From assembly GCA_028583415.1 (NCBI GenBank), contig CM053276.1:7904663-7968662 (forward strand): a stretch of 64,000 nucleotides of DNA, read 5' to 3'. This stretch comes from Protea cynaroides. Lineage: Eukaryota; Streptophyta; Magnoliopsida; Proteales; Proteaceae. The notes beneath the pieces are model-generated. The model worked only from the letters and a program-made list of their open reading frames with translations. It was not told the origin of the DNA and searched no databases. Positions 47,901 to 54,123 of this stretch are shown in pieces. The stretch's first letter is position 1. Each line of letters begins with the position of its first letter. The position numbers and the translations under genes were made by a program.

Positions 47901-50435
47901 CTTCACTCGAAGTCAATTTTTGGAATCTGGCTTCAGTTTACTGTCCTATTGTAGTTCTGAATCTTATTATGATTTAAAAATTTGGTCTTTCAATCGATTT
48001 CTTAAAGTCCTATTCCAACTGTGATTTCAGAAAACGGAGGTTCTCAGTTCTGTTTTCAAGTTCTCATTTCAGACCATTGTTCTACCGTTACGACTTACAA
48101 CTGATTCCCTGTAGCTATTGTTTGTTAATCCGGGAATTATTCTTTGATATTCTGAAACTTACTGAATCTGCCATCAGTTATCAGTTTTAAGTTGTCCTCT
48201 ATCCAGTAGGATTTCTTAATTGCTGGTTTACAGCTTTTGGATTGTCCTCCTATTTTAAAATATTGTTTTCCTAACTTAATAGTCCATTTGGCCAGAAAAG
48301 TGGCCATATCTAACTTGTTGATCTCTTATAAAATTTCTCTTCAACCTAGTTTCTTTTCCTTTACTGCGATTTTGATTTTTAAGGGACTTCTGAATTCCTA
48401 AGAACCCCATTAGAACATGGCTTTTCCCCTAAATTTTTGTTTGATATTATGCATATTAAATTACTTCTTGTGTACGGTTGTAAATTGGCTAATTTATTGT
48501 ATGTACTGCTTTAAATATGTATTGTGTCTGTAGTACTATTTTGATCAATATACAATCACCAAGTTCAGTCTGGTCTTGTGTGCGCAGGGAGTTGCTTCCA
48601 CAATCTTTGTGGGCCATATTTTGTTATTTAGTATAAGCTATGTCATTTTATCCACCAAAAGAGAAAAGGTTTGTACTAGTCATAGCCTGTATTTGGTGAT
48701 TGTAACTATGCTACGTGCAGTTTGGGTCTGAAATCGGTTCGCTGGGCGCCTGCCAGTTTACCATGCAAGATGCAACTATGTTTTAGTACATCTTAAAGAA
48801 TTGATGTGGTTCCTAATATCAAGACATTTTTAGGGTCATATGTCTGCCATGTGACTGAAAACGGAAAAAATATTATTCTAGAAGCATAAAGGACATTCTT
48901 TTTCTTAAGTGCCTTTTGATCTATTTGATAAATTTGAGTACTTCATTGTTGCTTTATAGCAGAGTGTATGATCAACATTAATGCTTCTACTCCTGACTGT
49001 TCTGAGAACTATTCTTGGTCATCCTTGTTATTACACTTGTCATTTCTGCCTTGGGAATAGAATTAACATTATTAAATCTTCAACTGTTGTATCCTTAAGT
49101 CTTCAGATTTGTTTTTCATGTAATTTTGATCCTCTAATTCTTCTTTTCCTTTTGAAACATTTTTGGGTCTCTTTTGACTTATTATGGAAAATATGGTTAT
49201 GCTTTTAGGTGATTGATAAAGTTCAGGAAGAAACCAAAAGCCGATCAGGTATTATTTCAAATTTTATTTTTTTAAATTTGAAGGGGACAATTTTATTGGT
49301 TGGTATTGTAGTTGAAGTGGCTCTGGGTATTATTTCTAGATTTCATTTTCTACATTTCAATTCAGCTTTTCCAAAACGAAAGAACTTTCTTTTTTTTGGG
49401 GAAGGTACAAAATGAACATATTGACGCTTGATTTGTATTGAATTAGTAAGTTTCAGTATGAGTATTAATCCTCATCATTAATCAGGGGTGTTTAGTTACT
49501 TAATGTTCACATCTAATATGCCAATACCAGAGAGTGAACCAGAAAGTGTTCCAGTTCTGGTAAAAACCAAAACCAGGTAGGAAACGTGGAAAATCAAACA
49601 GAAAAAGTACTGATGGACCATGGGAGATGAAATTTTCTCCCACATGTACAAATGATGAGAATAGACTATGAAAAAGCTAGGGTTAGATAGAAAGAAAAAG
49701 ATGGTAAGTTCTCAACTTTTCCAGATCTTGTCTGTCGTGTGTTGCTAGTAGACGCAGGAAGGTTGAAATTTTCATTTCCCATGGGTTGTGTTTTCATAAG
49801 TAAAAACTGAATGGGTCTGTATCCAGTATAATCTAGTTTATCTTATGTCACTAACTGGTACAGTTTTTAAAACTTTGCATAATGTGGATGTTATCTAGTT
49901 ATTGTGGTTCCTGGAACTCTTATGGTGGTGTTGGATTGTTATTTGTATGATTAGTTTGTGATTCTACTTGCAAGTACAGCCCACCATTCCTTTGGAAAAA
50001 TAGTAAACAATAATTAGTCTTTGCAGAAAGAGAAATCTTATGATGGTTATCTATGGACTGTGATTTCTTCAGATAGAAGGCCTCCTGGAGTAGGCCGTGG
50101 AAGGGGAAGAGGGAGAGAGGATGGTCCTGGTTCGAGGCAGGCAAAAGGCATCGGGCGTGGCCAAGATGATGGAGGCTCTAAAGGCATGGGTGGAGGCCGA
50201 GGCAGAGGTGGTCCTGGTGGCAAGAGTGGTGCTAACAGAGGTACAGTTTCTTGCCTTATTGTGCCATAAAACACATGACACCACTATGTTAATCTTTGCC
50301 TGTTTAGCAAGGATGCATTTGTTGAAGGATATCCTCCGCTCTGTGCAGAGAGGTGAAAGGCTGTCAGAGCATAATTTGTTTCGATGTCTGACCTATCCAC
50401 TTTTTGTAATAGGTGGTGGTCGTGGTCGTGGCTGA
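5448..50435 (+). CDS. LSM4: LSM4, U6 snRNA-associated Sm-like protein (7 coding exons)
   Basis: LSM4 is a subunit of the nuclear LSM2-8 ring that binds the 3' oligo-U of U6 snRNA and of the cytoplasmic LSM1-7 ring that promotes decapping in P-bodies (family knowledge). Exons: 5448-5450, 5540-5581, 5816-5914, 6026-6103, 49209-49248, 50073-50240, 50413-50435. All introns are GT-AG and the joined frame gives 150 residues. The Sm fold covers about residues 2-76: Sm1 contains [16 protein letters not shown] and Sm2 is [14 protein letters not shown] (61-74). Residues 88-150 are an Arg/Gly tail ending GGGRGRG, the type methylated by PRMT5 in Arabidopsis. Exon 1 supplies only the ATG. The product looks intact although intron 4 is 43.1 kb. 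Identity is very secure; the 5' leader structure is not. Confidence 0.95.
6104..7147 (+). other. Intron 4 sequence before the first LTR element
   Basis: Ordinary AT-rich intron sequence. The small open frames here have no recognisable motifs. The last five bases, AGCCC (7143-7147), are the target duplication of the next element. Confidence 0.7.
7148..7496 (+). repeat. 5' LTR
   Basis: Direct repeat of 9413-9752. It includes a TATAAATAAAGGAACC segment near 7374-7389 that could be TATA/R-region sequence, then a pyrimidine-rich end. Terminal dinucleotide TA instead of TG. Confidence 0.88.
7497..7508 (+). promoter_or_regulatory. Primer binding site (tRNA-iMet)
   Basis: TGGTATCAGAGT abuts the 5' LTR and is complementary, except for the last base, to the 3' end of initiator tRNA-Met, the primer used by most plant Ty1/copia and many Ty3/gypsy elements. 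Confidence 0.85.
8811..8862 (+). promoter_or_regulatory. Cluster of four CACGTG G-boxes inside the LTR element
   Basis: CACGTG occurs at 8816-8821, 8830-8835, 8841-8846 and 8854-8859, each within a CCACGTG context. G-boxes bind plant bZIP and bHLH factors. The related minus-strand element at 15505-15545 keeps only a decayed version (CACATAG, CCATGTGG). A regulatory role is inference. Confidence 0.45.
9018..9112 (+). repeat. GTTGCA-N5-TGCAAC dyad repeats (3 copies)
   Basis: Three units RTTGCA(CGTGA/TGTGA)TGCAAC lie close together ahead of the 3' LTR. The same dyad, with other spacer bases, is repeated seven times at the matching place of the minus-strand element (15185-15480), so it is a family feature. 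Confidence 0.65.
9413..9752 (+). repeat. 3' LTR
   Basis: Begins TGTTAGAG after the polypurine tract CTTGAGGGGGAG and ends TTTTGTTACA before the duplication AGCCC. It is 340 bp, against 349 bp for the 5' LTR, with scattered substitutions and small indels. Confidence 0.88.
9889..11140 (+). repeat. 5' LTR (1252 bp)
   Basis: Pairs with 11838-13022 along its whole length: ATAAGTTG then a TA run, CCAATGGGTTGTC, TTGTAAGGGGCTATGGCCCTA, GGTGATTC repeats and a terminal AGAAATCCATCA. The two LTRs differ at many positions, so this insertion looks older than the one at 14723. Confidence 0.82.
9942..10019. repeat. (TA)n microsatellite in the 5' LTR
   Basis: About 39 TA units. A matching run lies at the same place in the 3' LTR. 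Confidence 0.95.
11838..13022 (+). repeat. 3' LTR (1185 bp)
   Basis: Begins TGATGCAGATAAG and ends AGAAACCCATCA, followed by the duplication ATCAT. There is no strong polypurine tract directly upstream, which is a weak point of this model. Confidence 0.8.
11893..11966. repeat. (TA)n microsatellite in the 3' LTR
   Basis: About 36 TA units, at the same place as the run in the 5' LTR. Confidence 0.95.
13023..14722 (+). other. Intron 4 sequence between LTR elements
   Basis: T-rich intron sequence with a (CT)n run at about 13491-13509 and a poly-T run at about 13564-13580. No gene is recognised. The last five bases, AAGGT (14718-14722), are the left copy of the duplication of the large nested element. 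Confidence 0.7.
14723..15032 (-). repeat. 3' LTR of the minus-strand element
   Basis: 310 bp. By eye it differs from the partner at 43863-44169 by roughly ten substitutions plus small indels in GA and C runs, so about 3 percent. That makes this one of the younger insertions in the intron. It contains a (GA)n run at about 14760-14779. Confidence 0.9.
15185..15480 (-). repeat. GTTGCA-N5-TGCAAY dyad repeats (7 copies)
   Basis: Seven units of GTTGCAYCWTGTGCAAY are spread over 300 bp, separated by AACAAA- and GATAATAGT-type spacers. Larger blocks of about 115 bp (two or three dyads plus CGCCAATGRGTAGAC) are themselves repeated. They lie just inside the polypurine end of the LTR element, matching 9018-9112 in its relative. 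Confidence 0.8.
15964..16680 (-). pseudogene. hAT dimerisation end and low-complexity tail
   Basis: An open stretch of 238 residues begins in the dimerisation segment ([18 protein letters not shown]) and moves into an acidic, Ser/Asp/Gly-rich tail with runs such as [14 protein letters not shown] and a [15 protein letters not shown] segment. Related plant hAT proteins have disordered tails of this kind. The tail appears to go on to about 15673 in other frames. Confidence 0.7.
17425..17984 (-). pseudogene. hAT catalytic core, second part
   Basis: It includes [20 protein letters not shown] and [20 protein letters not shown], typical of DUF659-containing hAT transposases, then helices with [18 protein letters not shown] stop interrupts the frame between TDNGIN and KAGEMMMA (near 17879). 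Confidence 0.75.
17985..18232 (-). mobile_element. Chromovirus-type integrase fragment inserted in the hAT gene
   Basis: Between the hAT segments ending FLKS and starting [10 protein letters not shown] lie about 250 bp whose minus-strand reading contains [33 protein letters not shown] and [15 protein letters not shown]. These are signature words of the Ty3/gypsy chromovirus integrase core, including the second catalytic Asp (SDRDPRF). There are stops, and one frame break sits at SDR/DPRF. There are no LTRs, so this is a scrap and not an insertion of a whole element. Confidence 0.7.
18233..18851 (-). pseudogene. hAT transposase, N-terminal half of the core
   Basis: An open frame starting [19 protein letters not shown] passes a basic linker, then [20 protein letters not shown] and [19 protein letters not shown], where the first catalytic Asp of the hAT core lies. 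After FLKS it changes to gypsy integrase sequence. Confidence 0.8.
19261..19577 (-). other. AT-rich hAT intron or leader beside the gypsy junction
   Basis: About 320 bp of very AT-rich sequence without a gene. It separates the BED-finger exon of the hAT element from the first gypsy base at 19578. It is probably part of the hAT 5' region, whose other side resumes near 42191. Confidence 0.5.
19578..19889 (+). pseudogene. Gypsy integrase C-terminal end (left arm)
   Basis: The frame from [18 protein letters not shown] through [14 protein letters not shown] and [15 protein letters not shown] to QVKRYYV then TAG is the C-terminal part of the integrase in the full copy at 33591-35597. Only the last 100 residues or so are present. 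The sequence upstream of RYDEL is unrelated AT-rich DNA. Confidence 0.88.
20629..21480 (+). pseudogene. DUF7745-like extra ORF of the gypsy element, broken copy
   Basis: It starts [14 protein letters not shown] and has [19 protein letters not shown] and [15 protein letters not shown], the pattern of the plant DUF7745 family often found in Ogre-like elements (family knowledge). A Trp codon has become TAG after QDFFS (20931), and a frameshift follows LLQIWL near 21275. The intact partner is at 32015-32851. The ORF is in the same sense as pol and lies between integrase and 3' LTR. Its function is not known to me. Confidence 0.75.
21880..22260 (+). repeat. Tandem repeats upstream of the left 3' LTR
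   Basis: Units of about 140 bp contain CAGCCTACAAATGRATCAAG, CCCGCACATAC.TTGCATCATG and CAGCAAGAAGAGGTTCC, with shorter AGCCTTGTATTCACAGCC sub-repeats. The mirrored array is at about 31190-31590. Confidence 0.8.
22449..22461 (+). promoter_or_regulatory. Polypurine tract before the left LTR
   Basis: AAAGAGGGGCATC directly precedes TATAAGCACCCC. In the right arm the same tract precedes TGTAAGCACCCC, which supports this as the second-strand primer site and the LTR start. Confidence 0.7.
23504..24470 (+). repeat. ~1-kb polypurine tract in the left LTR
   Basis: Nearly all bases on the + strand are A or G (GAAAGAGAGG, GGAAGAAG and similar runs). The opposite arm has the matching polypyrimidine tract at 29025-29980. 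Open frames read from it are low-complexity artefacts. Confidence 0.9.
24560..25720 (+). repeat. Degenerate GATC/ACCATTGAT repeat block in the left LTR
   Basis: Many short units of the type ATGGACCATTGAT, GATCCAACCATG and TTTGGATGCTCACTGCCATG follow each other. One segment of about 250 bp (near 25090 and 25330) is duplicated almost exactly. There is no gene. The mirror block is about 27990-28900. Confidence 0.75.
26470..26650 (+). repeat. Short tandem array in the left LTR
   Basis: Units of about 30-36 bp share AACCCAGATAGGGTTATCC-like sequence. The mirror array is about 27100-27260. Confidence 0.75.
26789..26944. other. Spacer at the centre of the inverted repeat
   Basis: The arms match up to TGAACTACGATGGTGAAC.TGATTTTC and then diverge. 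The 156 bp between them contain AATACGTAGGCAATCTG on the left side, a Tat-LTR-like motif, and TGCCTAACCCCTTCCG on the right side, also LTR-like. The spacer therefore seems to be made of different LTR end pieces joined tail to tail. TCGATTTCGATCG and GGTTTGGTTTGG repeats lie in it. Confidence 0.7.
26945..31015 (-). repeat. Long LTR of the Tat/Ogre-type element (right)
   Basis: On the minus strand it starts TGTAAGCACCCCATTTTTGC at 31015, after the polypurine tract at 31016-31028, and runs about 4.1 kb to the spacer. It keeps the intact TG start, in contrast to the left copy. Confidence 0.75.
29025..29980 (-). repeat. ~1-kb polypyrimidine (+ strand) tract in the right LTR
   Basis: This is the mirror of the tract at 23504-24470. 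Together they put purine-rich and pyrimidine-rich strands of the same sequence on one DNA strand about 5 kb apart. Confidence 0.9.
31190..31600 (-). repeat. Tandem repeats upstream of the right LTR
   Basis: Same 140-bp unit family as at 21880-22260, on the minus strand. Confidence 0.8.
32015..32851 (-). CDS. DUF7745-like protein of a Tat/Ogre element (278 aa)
   Basis: An uninterrupted frame starts [19 protein letters not shown]. Motifs visible are [19 protein letters not shown] (about 45-65), [15 protein letters not shown] (about 68-84), [14 protein letters not shown] (about 135-150) and [19 protein letters not shown] (about 180-200). These fit the plant DUF7745 family, common in retroelement-derived ORFs. 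No catalytic motif, signal peptide or membrane segment is seen. It lies 740 bp downstream of the integrase stop, same strand, ahead of the polypurine tract. The broken partner at 20629 shows this copy has kept its frame. Confidence 0.75.
   Translation of the reverse strand: MDRALKNWSWGTKFTEDSSFLRKHQLEELPQLTTIKLCSDLLKAAAQCWDPAVHVFRLGEVKLCPTVEEFRACLLLTPKRKIFKPCPGKDYWHEIQDFFSWDKKEMCRFVQDQRLQIKRMIKSYAHTSPTKKEAQAQRRHVYLYCSIARLLLQSRTDSESPVIIDLIKHARQGFDIIPTVLAETLKGLDFMATHQDQFELDNFSGSPYLLQIWLTERLRLVEESETTTLNPFQLAKRANPMAYQIDTDWFSRLKEITTADIMEMHLVEARAGCHKYRE
33591..35597 (-). pseudogene. Gypsy pol: RNase H end, second RNase H and integrase (668 aa open)
   Basis: Order in the frame: end of the first RNase H ([16 protein letters not shown]), a plant-type second RNase H ([38 protein letters not shown]), a zinc finger with [13 protein letters not shown] and CHKCQIHAN, the integrase core ([36 protein letters not shown], the DDE residues) and the C-terminal part ending QVKRYYV. 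This order places it in the Tat/Ogre branch. The frame is open for 668 residues but is cut off from reverse transcriptase by a frameshift near 35600-35630, so it is counted as part of a broken pol. Confidence 0.88.
35615..36295 (-). pseudogene. Gypsy reverse transcriptase, C-terminal part
   Basis: It begins [17 protein letters not shown] and carries the catalytic YVDDMIVKS, then the connection with [17 protein letters not shown] and the start of the first RNase H. Upstream, a stop (TAG for the expected Trp) at about 36314 separates it from the RT N-terminus. Downstream, a one-base loss after YYLSN throws the RNase H out of frame. Confidence 0.85.
36314..37318 (-). pseudogene. Gypsy reverse transcriptase, N-terminal part
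   Basis: A variable linker with an [10 protein letters not shown] run is followed by [33 protein letters not shown] and [14 protein letters not shown], the first catalytic Asp region of Ty3/gypsy RT. The frame ends at the stop after KTAFITD. Confidence 0.85.
37529..39418 (-). pseudogene. Gypsy gag C-terminus and protease (5' truncated)
   Basis: The 629-residue frame starts inside gag at [13 protein letters not shown] and has a zinc-knuckle-like [14 protein letters not shown], an acidic Glu-rich region, and a protease with [11 protein letters not shown] as active-site loop and [10 protein letters not shown]. It ends at a TAG after SEGLYNV. A stop between protease and RT is normal for Ogre-type elements. 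The N-terminal gag is missing: 5' to 39418 the similarity to the + copy stops at GGGTGTACCC. Confidence 0.85.
37825..37878 (-). other. Possible 54-nt in-frame mini-intron in pol
   Basis: On the minus strand CCTACAG|GTATGC is a near-consensus donor and TTACTTAACAT then CTTTCTAG|GTATGG is a branch-point and acceptor-like end. The 54 nt keep the reading frame either way. Ogre elements are known to have an intron between protease and RT. This one is shorter than most plant introns, so it may not be used. Confidence 0.3.
39419..39862 (+). other. Head-to-head junction and gag leader of the + strand 5' half
   Basis: The junction holds a 14-bp inverted repeat (GGATATATTAATCC, 13-base loop, GGATTAATATATCC, about 39428-39468). 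On the minus side it is linked to the truncated gag by the filler GCTTTCCT. The rest to 39862 is the untranslated leader of the + strand gag. No 5' LTR is present. Confidence 0.7.
39863..42190 (+). CDS. Gypsy gag-protease, intact frame, cut at the 3' end
   Basis: It starts [20 protein letters not shown]. The retrotransposon gag domain (about 145-290) has [29 protein letters not shown] and [18 protein letters not shown]. The [14 protein letters not shown] knuckle lies near residue 400 and the protease ([21 protein letters not shown]) near 690-760. The element sequence ends at LYQKIKF (about 42190). The frame continues a few residues into flanking DNA and stops at 42235. There is no stop or frameshift in about 775 codons, so this piece is well kept, but it has no RT, integrase or LTR of its own in this orientation. 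Confidence 0.9.
42191..42745 (-). mobile_element. Probable 5' end of the interrupted hAT element
   Basis: This lies between the last gypsy base and the LTR-element interior that resumes near 42746. It has no gene. The right part has many CTCGGTCGAGATCTCGACC / CGAAACTGG motifs and ends GAGTTTTAAAACCATGG, very like the end GAGATTTAGAACCATTGG of the small element at 46480-46779. By position it is the other side of the hAT element whose coding part is at 15565-19260. Confidence 0.5.
42746..43862 (-). other. 5' interior of the minus-strand LTR element
   Basis: Non-coding interior. The minus strand reads TGGTATCAGAGC (43862-43851) and then segments shared in order with the element at 7148-9752, including TTTTGAGAGTCRTYTAAAGTTC and GTGCAGCCACC. 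There is no gag or pol. Confidence 0.8.
43851..43862 (-). promoter_or_regulatory. Primer binding site (tRNA-iMet), minus strand
   Basis: GCTCTGATACCA on the + strand is TGGTATCAGAGC on the minus strand, a perfect 12-base match to the usual initiator-Met primer site, directly inside the LTR at 43863-44169. Confidence 0.92.
43863..44169 (-). repeat. 5' LTR of the minus-strand element
   Basis: 307 bp, close match to 14723-15032. It is followed on the right by AAGGT, the same five bases that precede the other LTR. Confidence 0.92.
44425..44682 (+). mobile_element. Small solo LTR
   Basis: Begins TGTTAGCTTAATG and ends TTTTCTATTTTGTTACA, the same ending as the LTRs at 7148 and 9413, and has CTATAAATACAAGC near its end. 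Flanks AGGTC (44420-44424) and AGGTG (44683-44687) match at four of five positions. No partner LTR is nearby. Confidence 0.6.
44688..46452 (+). other. Intron 4 sequence, no gene seen
   Basis: T-rich intron sequence with a 23-base A run at about 45817-45840. The A run could be the tail of a retroposed copy, but I could not define its start. Confidence 0.6.
46453..46478. repeat. (GGGT)n microsatellite
   Basis: About six GGGT units on the + strand. Confidence 0.9.
46480..46779. mobile_element. MITE-like element with GGTCGAAACC motifs
   Basis: About 300 bp rich in GAAACC/GGTTTC and GTCGAAACC steps, ending CGACCGAGATTTAGAACCATT. The ending resembles the right end of the hAT segment at 42745, so this may be a short non-autonomous relative. 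The left end is uncertain and no clear duplication was found. Confidence 0.4.
47180..48415 (+). mobile_element. Decayed relative of the LTR at 9889-11140
   Basis: Several landmarks recur in the same order as in that LTR: TTTTGTAAGGGGCTACAGCCCT (20 of 22 bases as in the LTR), repeated GTGGATTC/GGTGGAT segments, CTTTCTTTCCTATTTC, then TTTTTAAGGGACTTCTGAATTCC near the end. Ends and duplication cannot be fixed. It has no coding capacity. Confidence 0.4.
48416..49208 (+). other. Last part of LSM4 intron 4
   Basis: Native intron sequence up to the acceptor TATGGTTATGCTTTTAG. No gene seen. Confidence 0.7.
49209..50435 (+). CDS. LSM4: LSM4 coding exons 5-7 (residues 75-150)
   Basis: Exon 5 (49209-49248) codes for [13 protein letters not shown] and ends in phase 1. 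Exon 6 (50073-50240) codes for [14 protein letters not shown] and the rest of the Gly/Arg-rich tail up to KSGANRG. Exon 7 (50413-50435) adds GGRGRG and the stop TGA at 50433-50435. Introns are 824 and 172 bp. The tail is longer than in Arabidopsis LSM4 as I remember it, through extra Gly/Arg/Gln-rich sequence in exon 6. Confidence 0.95.
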
Positions 50436-50700
50436 TACAATGTAACGGATTAAACACTTTGGCGCTTGCAAAGGTGTATTGCTCCTTGCATGCAAATGAT
50501 GAGCAAAAATTGGTGGATATAATACCACTGTGTTGGTGGTTGGAGTTGTTCAGAAGAAACACTTCCAAGGGGCTAGATGTAGCAATTGGAAAGAGGAAAA
50601 AAAAAAAGACAAAAAGAGGAGGTAAATCTTGTTCCCCTTGGTGGCTATTTCAATTTTCCTTGGTTTCAAGATAGATGATATTGTATGGTTTTTAAAAACA
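50436..50700 (+). other. LSM4: Probable LSM4 3' untranslated region
   Basis: Non-coding sequence directly after the stop, with TGCTTGCAAAGG, an A run at 50598-50608 and TTGTATGG-like far-upstream elements. The cleavage site was not fixed. Confidence 0.4.
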
Positions 50701-53227
50701 TAAGAGTTGACCCCTTCTTATCATTCCATGTACGTTTATTTTGTTTCTCAATTTCTATATTGCCAAAAACCCTCTCAAGGGGTGTCCTCTCCCTCAAATT
50801 CTTCAACGTGGAAGGATTTACCTGGGCAATTAATTGATTCATGAAATAAAACTACGGTCATCAGCTATTGAGAATAGGTTTTTTTGTTTTTTTTTTTTTT
50901 TTTAAGAAGATCTGATTTAGTACCTTTCTTCTTTCACAAATTCAGAAAATGAATGGACATTCTGATTAAGGGTTCAAGAAATGCATCGAAACCGATCTGA
51001 ACCACTTACACCAGTACTGGCGAACCATTTAATAAACAGTTCGGTTTTGGTTTGGTTTTCACACTGTTTATTGTTTAACCCAAATACATGCATGATCATA
51101 AGACACACACATACATTGATACACACAAAATCTTTCATTCTCTTTAAATCTCACTCCATTTTTGTCCCCAACAAACCATCCACCCTCTTTGGATGTTTTA
51201 GTTCTCAACAAAAACCTTTGGATATGAATATCATTGGATTATTTTTTTTTTGGGTAAAATATCATTGGATTTATAGTACTTCGGTTGCAATTCTCTAATT
51301 TAAAAGATGACCATTCTTGTATAATCCATGAATGAATTAAGACTTAATCCTTAAGATGATATTTAATTGACATACAAGTCAAATTTGAACAGAAATGGAG
51401 GGATCAGTTTTTAGTTAAATTGTTATTATATGTTGTAAAGTTAGTTCTGAAATATTGGGAGAAACTTTAGTAGTGACCGGATCATTTAGAAACTGGTGAG
51501 GGGAACAGATACGTTAAACCGTCTATAAACCGTAAGCAAAATCGTTTAATGATCGATTAATAATCAGTTTGATTATGGTTTTATCCTCCTATGCACCGTG
51601 ATGTATTGTTTAACACCTTTAATTCTGATACACGCCAAACTGCTGCCAAAGCTTAATTTGCAATTAAATCATTATTTTAGACAATAATGATGTTGTAACT
51701 ATAAAATGATTTGTAAGAAACCATCAACGGTTTCCACATGAAAGTCTTGCAAAACAAGAGTTGGAATATAAACTGGACTAGAATTTTATTTGGGCATCAC
51801 ATAAAACTAGAATAAGCCGTGCAGCACTTAACCATAATGTAAACAATAAGGATATATTAGGCTATCTCTGCTATCATTTATATTTATATTAATGTGTATG
51901 TTTATGAGACAAATTATTTATAAAAATAAATTTGATTTATTTTAAATTAAAATAAGTGCCATAAATTATGCCACACGCATGCAAAAGGTAAATGTTTTAT
52001 ATAAATACAATCTATACCTAAGAGCCTTCCCTTAGTGGTCTACTGGTTTACTTGGATAATGAAAAGAATTTGATGCTTCTTTGTACTACAATTTGACGCC
52101 AACTCATGTTTTTCATTGCCTGCACAACTAACATCTATTACACTTTTTCTAGTAAATATATTTGTCCAATGAAACAGTGACATGTGTCCAATTTTGTAGA
52201 CCTTGCCCATGGGAATCAGGTTTGATCCTCAAGGATAAAACTAGAGATTCTTTTTGTTAAAATTCTCTAGGGTTTTCCCAACAATGTCTAGGGTGGCAAA
52301 GCCTAACAGGTATTATTCAGTTGTCAAGATGTCACCTAGACATAGGCATTCAGGTGGTTTTACAACCTTGGGTGTGCAAACGGTTTTTGTTTGCAAGGTT
52401 TGTTTTTTTAAATTGATGTCATTTGTAGTATTTTTATTTTTATTTTTTAAAGTAGTTATATGCACAGTCATACATGGAATCATATTTATATATTAAAAAG
52501 ATAAAAGTTGATGCCCTAATCTGAACCCTTCATTTTTTTTAAGATGTACCCTTGCATGCCTTGGGTCACCTAGTTGAGTTGTTTTGCCGCTTAAGCATTC
52601 AGGCAACACTCAAACGCCTTGAGTTGCCTAGTCCCCATGACAATTATGTACTACGATATTAATCCTGATCCACTTCAAATTTAAAAACAGACATACAAGA
52701 CCTAGGGTGCACTCCTCGTTAATGAACCTTAGGCCCTGATTGTTTTATTGCCAAAATCTCCATCCAAATGAAATTTTACATGATTTTTTTTATATCTTAT
52801 TTTACAGATTTTTTTTTTCTTTTTCATCTTTTTACATGGAAACAAATGGAATTTTAACAATTTTATTTGGAGTGCTAAATAATTCATTCTCACTCCTTAA
52901 CTATGCTATTTTATTTGTTGGAGGCAACTAAGGAAGCCCTCTTGGCCTCAAGATGGGCTAATGAGATCGGGGTGAAATTTTGCAGATGATTCGGTGTGTC
53001 TTCCTATCCTTAGCTATTTTTCTCCTAAGTCATATCACCCGTTGGAACTAATACCGTCCAGCTGTCATTCATCGAGTGGCAGCTGGATGGTATCCTATTC
53101 AACTTAGAACAAGAGACGAATACGCACGTGTGATTCAGTGAAGCTAATTGTGGTGCTGACGCATTAATCGTCTAAATTTTATATTGATGTGCAGGAGGTT
53201 ATCTTTCACCCCTCCATTTTCTTGGCT

Positions 53228-53279
<52 letters not shown>

Positions 53280-54123
53280 CAGAATTGAAATTATTCATTT
53301 GATTGTGACGTGCTCATAGACTGATGACACACAAGTCATACAATTATAGAGTGCAAATCAGTTAATCTGTCAATCATGATCATAGTTAGTAAAGTAGCGT
53401 TTAATAAGAATTATACGCATCTCGAATTTTTAAATGTGTTTTTACTTGTTTTTACGAACTATTACATAGAGTCTCAAAAAATCTTATTTCTTATATTGAA
53501 ACATATTAAACACATTTTAAAAGCGTAATGCCGTATTAAACATGAAAAAAAGGGAAACTAAAAATTCCTCTCTCTCTCTCTCTCTCTCTCCCCCCCCCAA
53601 ATATTTCGACTTTCCCCCAAATCCTTGAAACCCCACTACTGAATGTACCCTTCCGGCTTTGATATGTATTTTATGTGAATTACATGGATTGCTTTTGTAT
53701 ATAAATTTGTATTTAATGTTATTATTTTATTCGTTGAATGTGTCTATTCTAGAGTGAATATACGTTCGTAGTTTAAGTAAAAAAAAGTTGTTATATTAGG
53801 CACGTATTAAACACGTACGTATTAATATTGTATATGTTTTTTTTAACTGGATTTTCAATCCCCGTATGAAAGTCTAATTGCATTTAATACAAGTATGTAT
53901 CAGTACCCGAATGTTTGCCGTTCCAAAACTTACTAACTACTTAAACAGGGTGTGCGATACTAAGGAGTCAGTAATGAAGTTAATTTCTCTAAAAATGTAT
54001 CTAAAAGAGCAAAATACAAAGTAATTAGACAAGAAGCAAATGTCATGTACAAGAGATACATCTAAAGGTGACTCCTGATCTAAATTGTGAAGAAAATTTA
54101 TCAAAGTCTAGCAATCATTTTCC
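50701..54123. other. Intergenic AT-rich DNA
   Basis: No gene recognised. It contains poly-T at 50881-50903, (CT)n at about 53231-53276 and 53568-53590, and a decayed repeat with CACCTAG/GGCAAC-like steps at about 52330-52640. Confidence 0.6.
53051..53093. repeat. 17-bp inverted repeat, hairpin
   Basis: ATACCGTCCAGCTGTCA, a 9-base loop, then TGGCAGCTGGATGGTAT. The only two mismatches would be G-U pairs in RNA of one strand. Confidence 0.6.

Larger units (their letters stand above)
6104..49208 (+). other. LSM4: LSM4 intron 4, 43,105 bp
   Basis: Donor GAG|GTATGAAC at 6104 and acceptor TTTTAG|GTGATT at 49208 join exon 4 to exon 5 in frame (VPDE to [13 protein letters not shown]), which fixes both ends. 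About 35.7 kb of it is mobile DNA: elements at 7148-9752, 9889-13022, 14723-44169, 44425-44682 and 46480-46779. The remaining 7.3 kb or so is T-rich intron sequence. No other host gene was recognised inside. Confidence 0.9.

Noticed and set aside
50047..50284. Pro-rich minus-strand frames opposite LSM4 exon 6
   Set aside because: They are antisense shadows of the Gly/Arg-rich LSM4 tail.
52922..52992. Short frame ATKEALLASRWANEIGVKF resembling a LINE-type RNase H segment
   Set aside because: It is only about 20 residues, ends at a stop, and has no neighbouring reverse transcriptase; too little to call.
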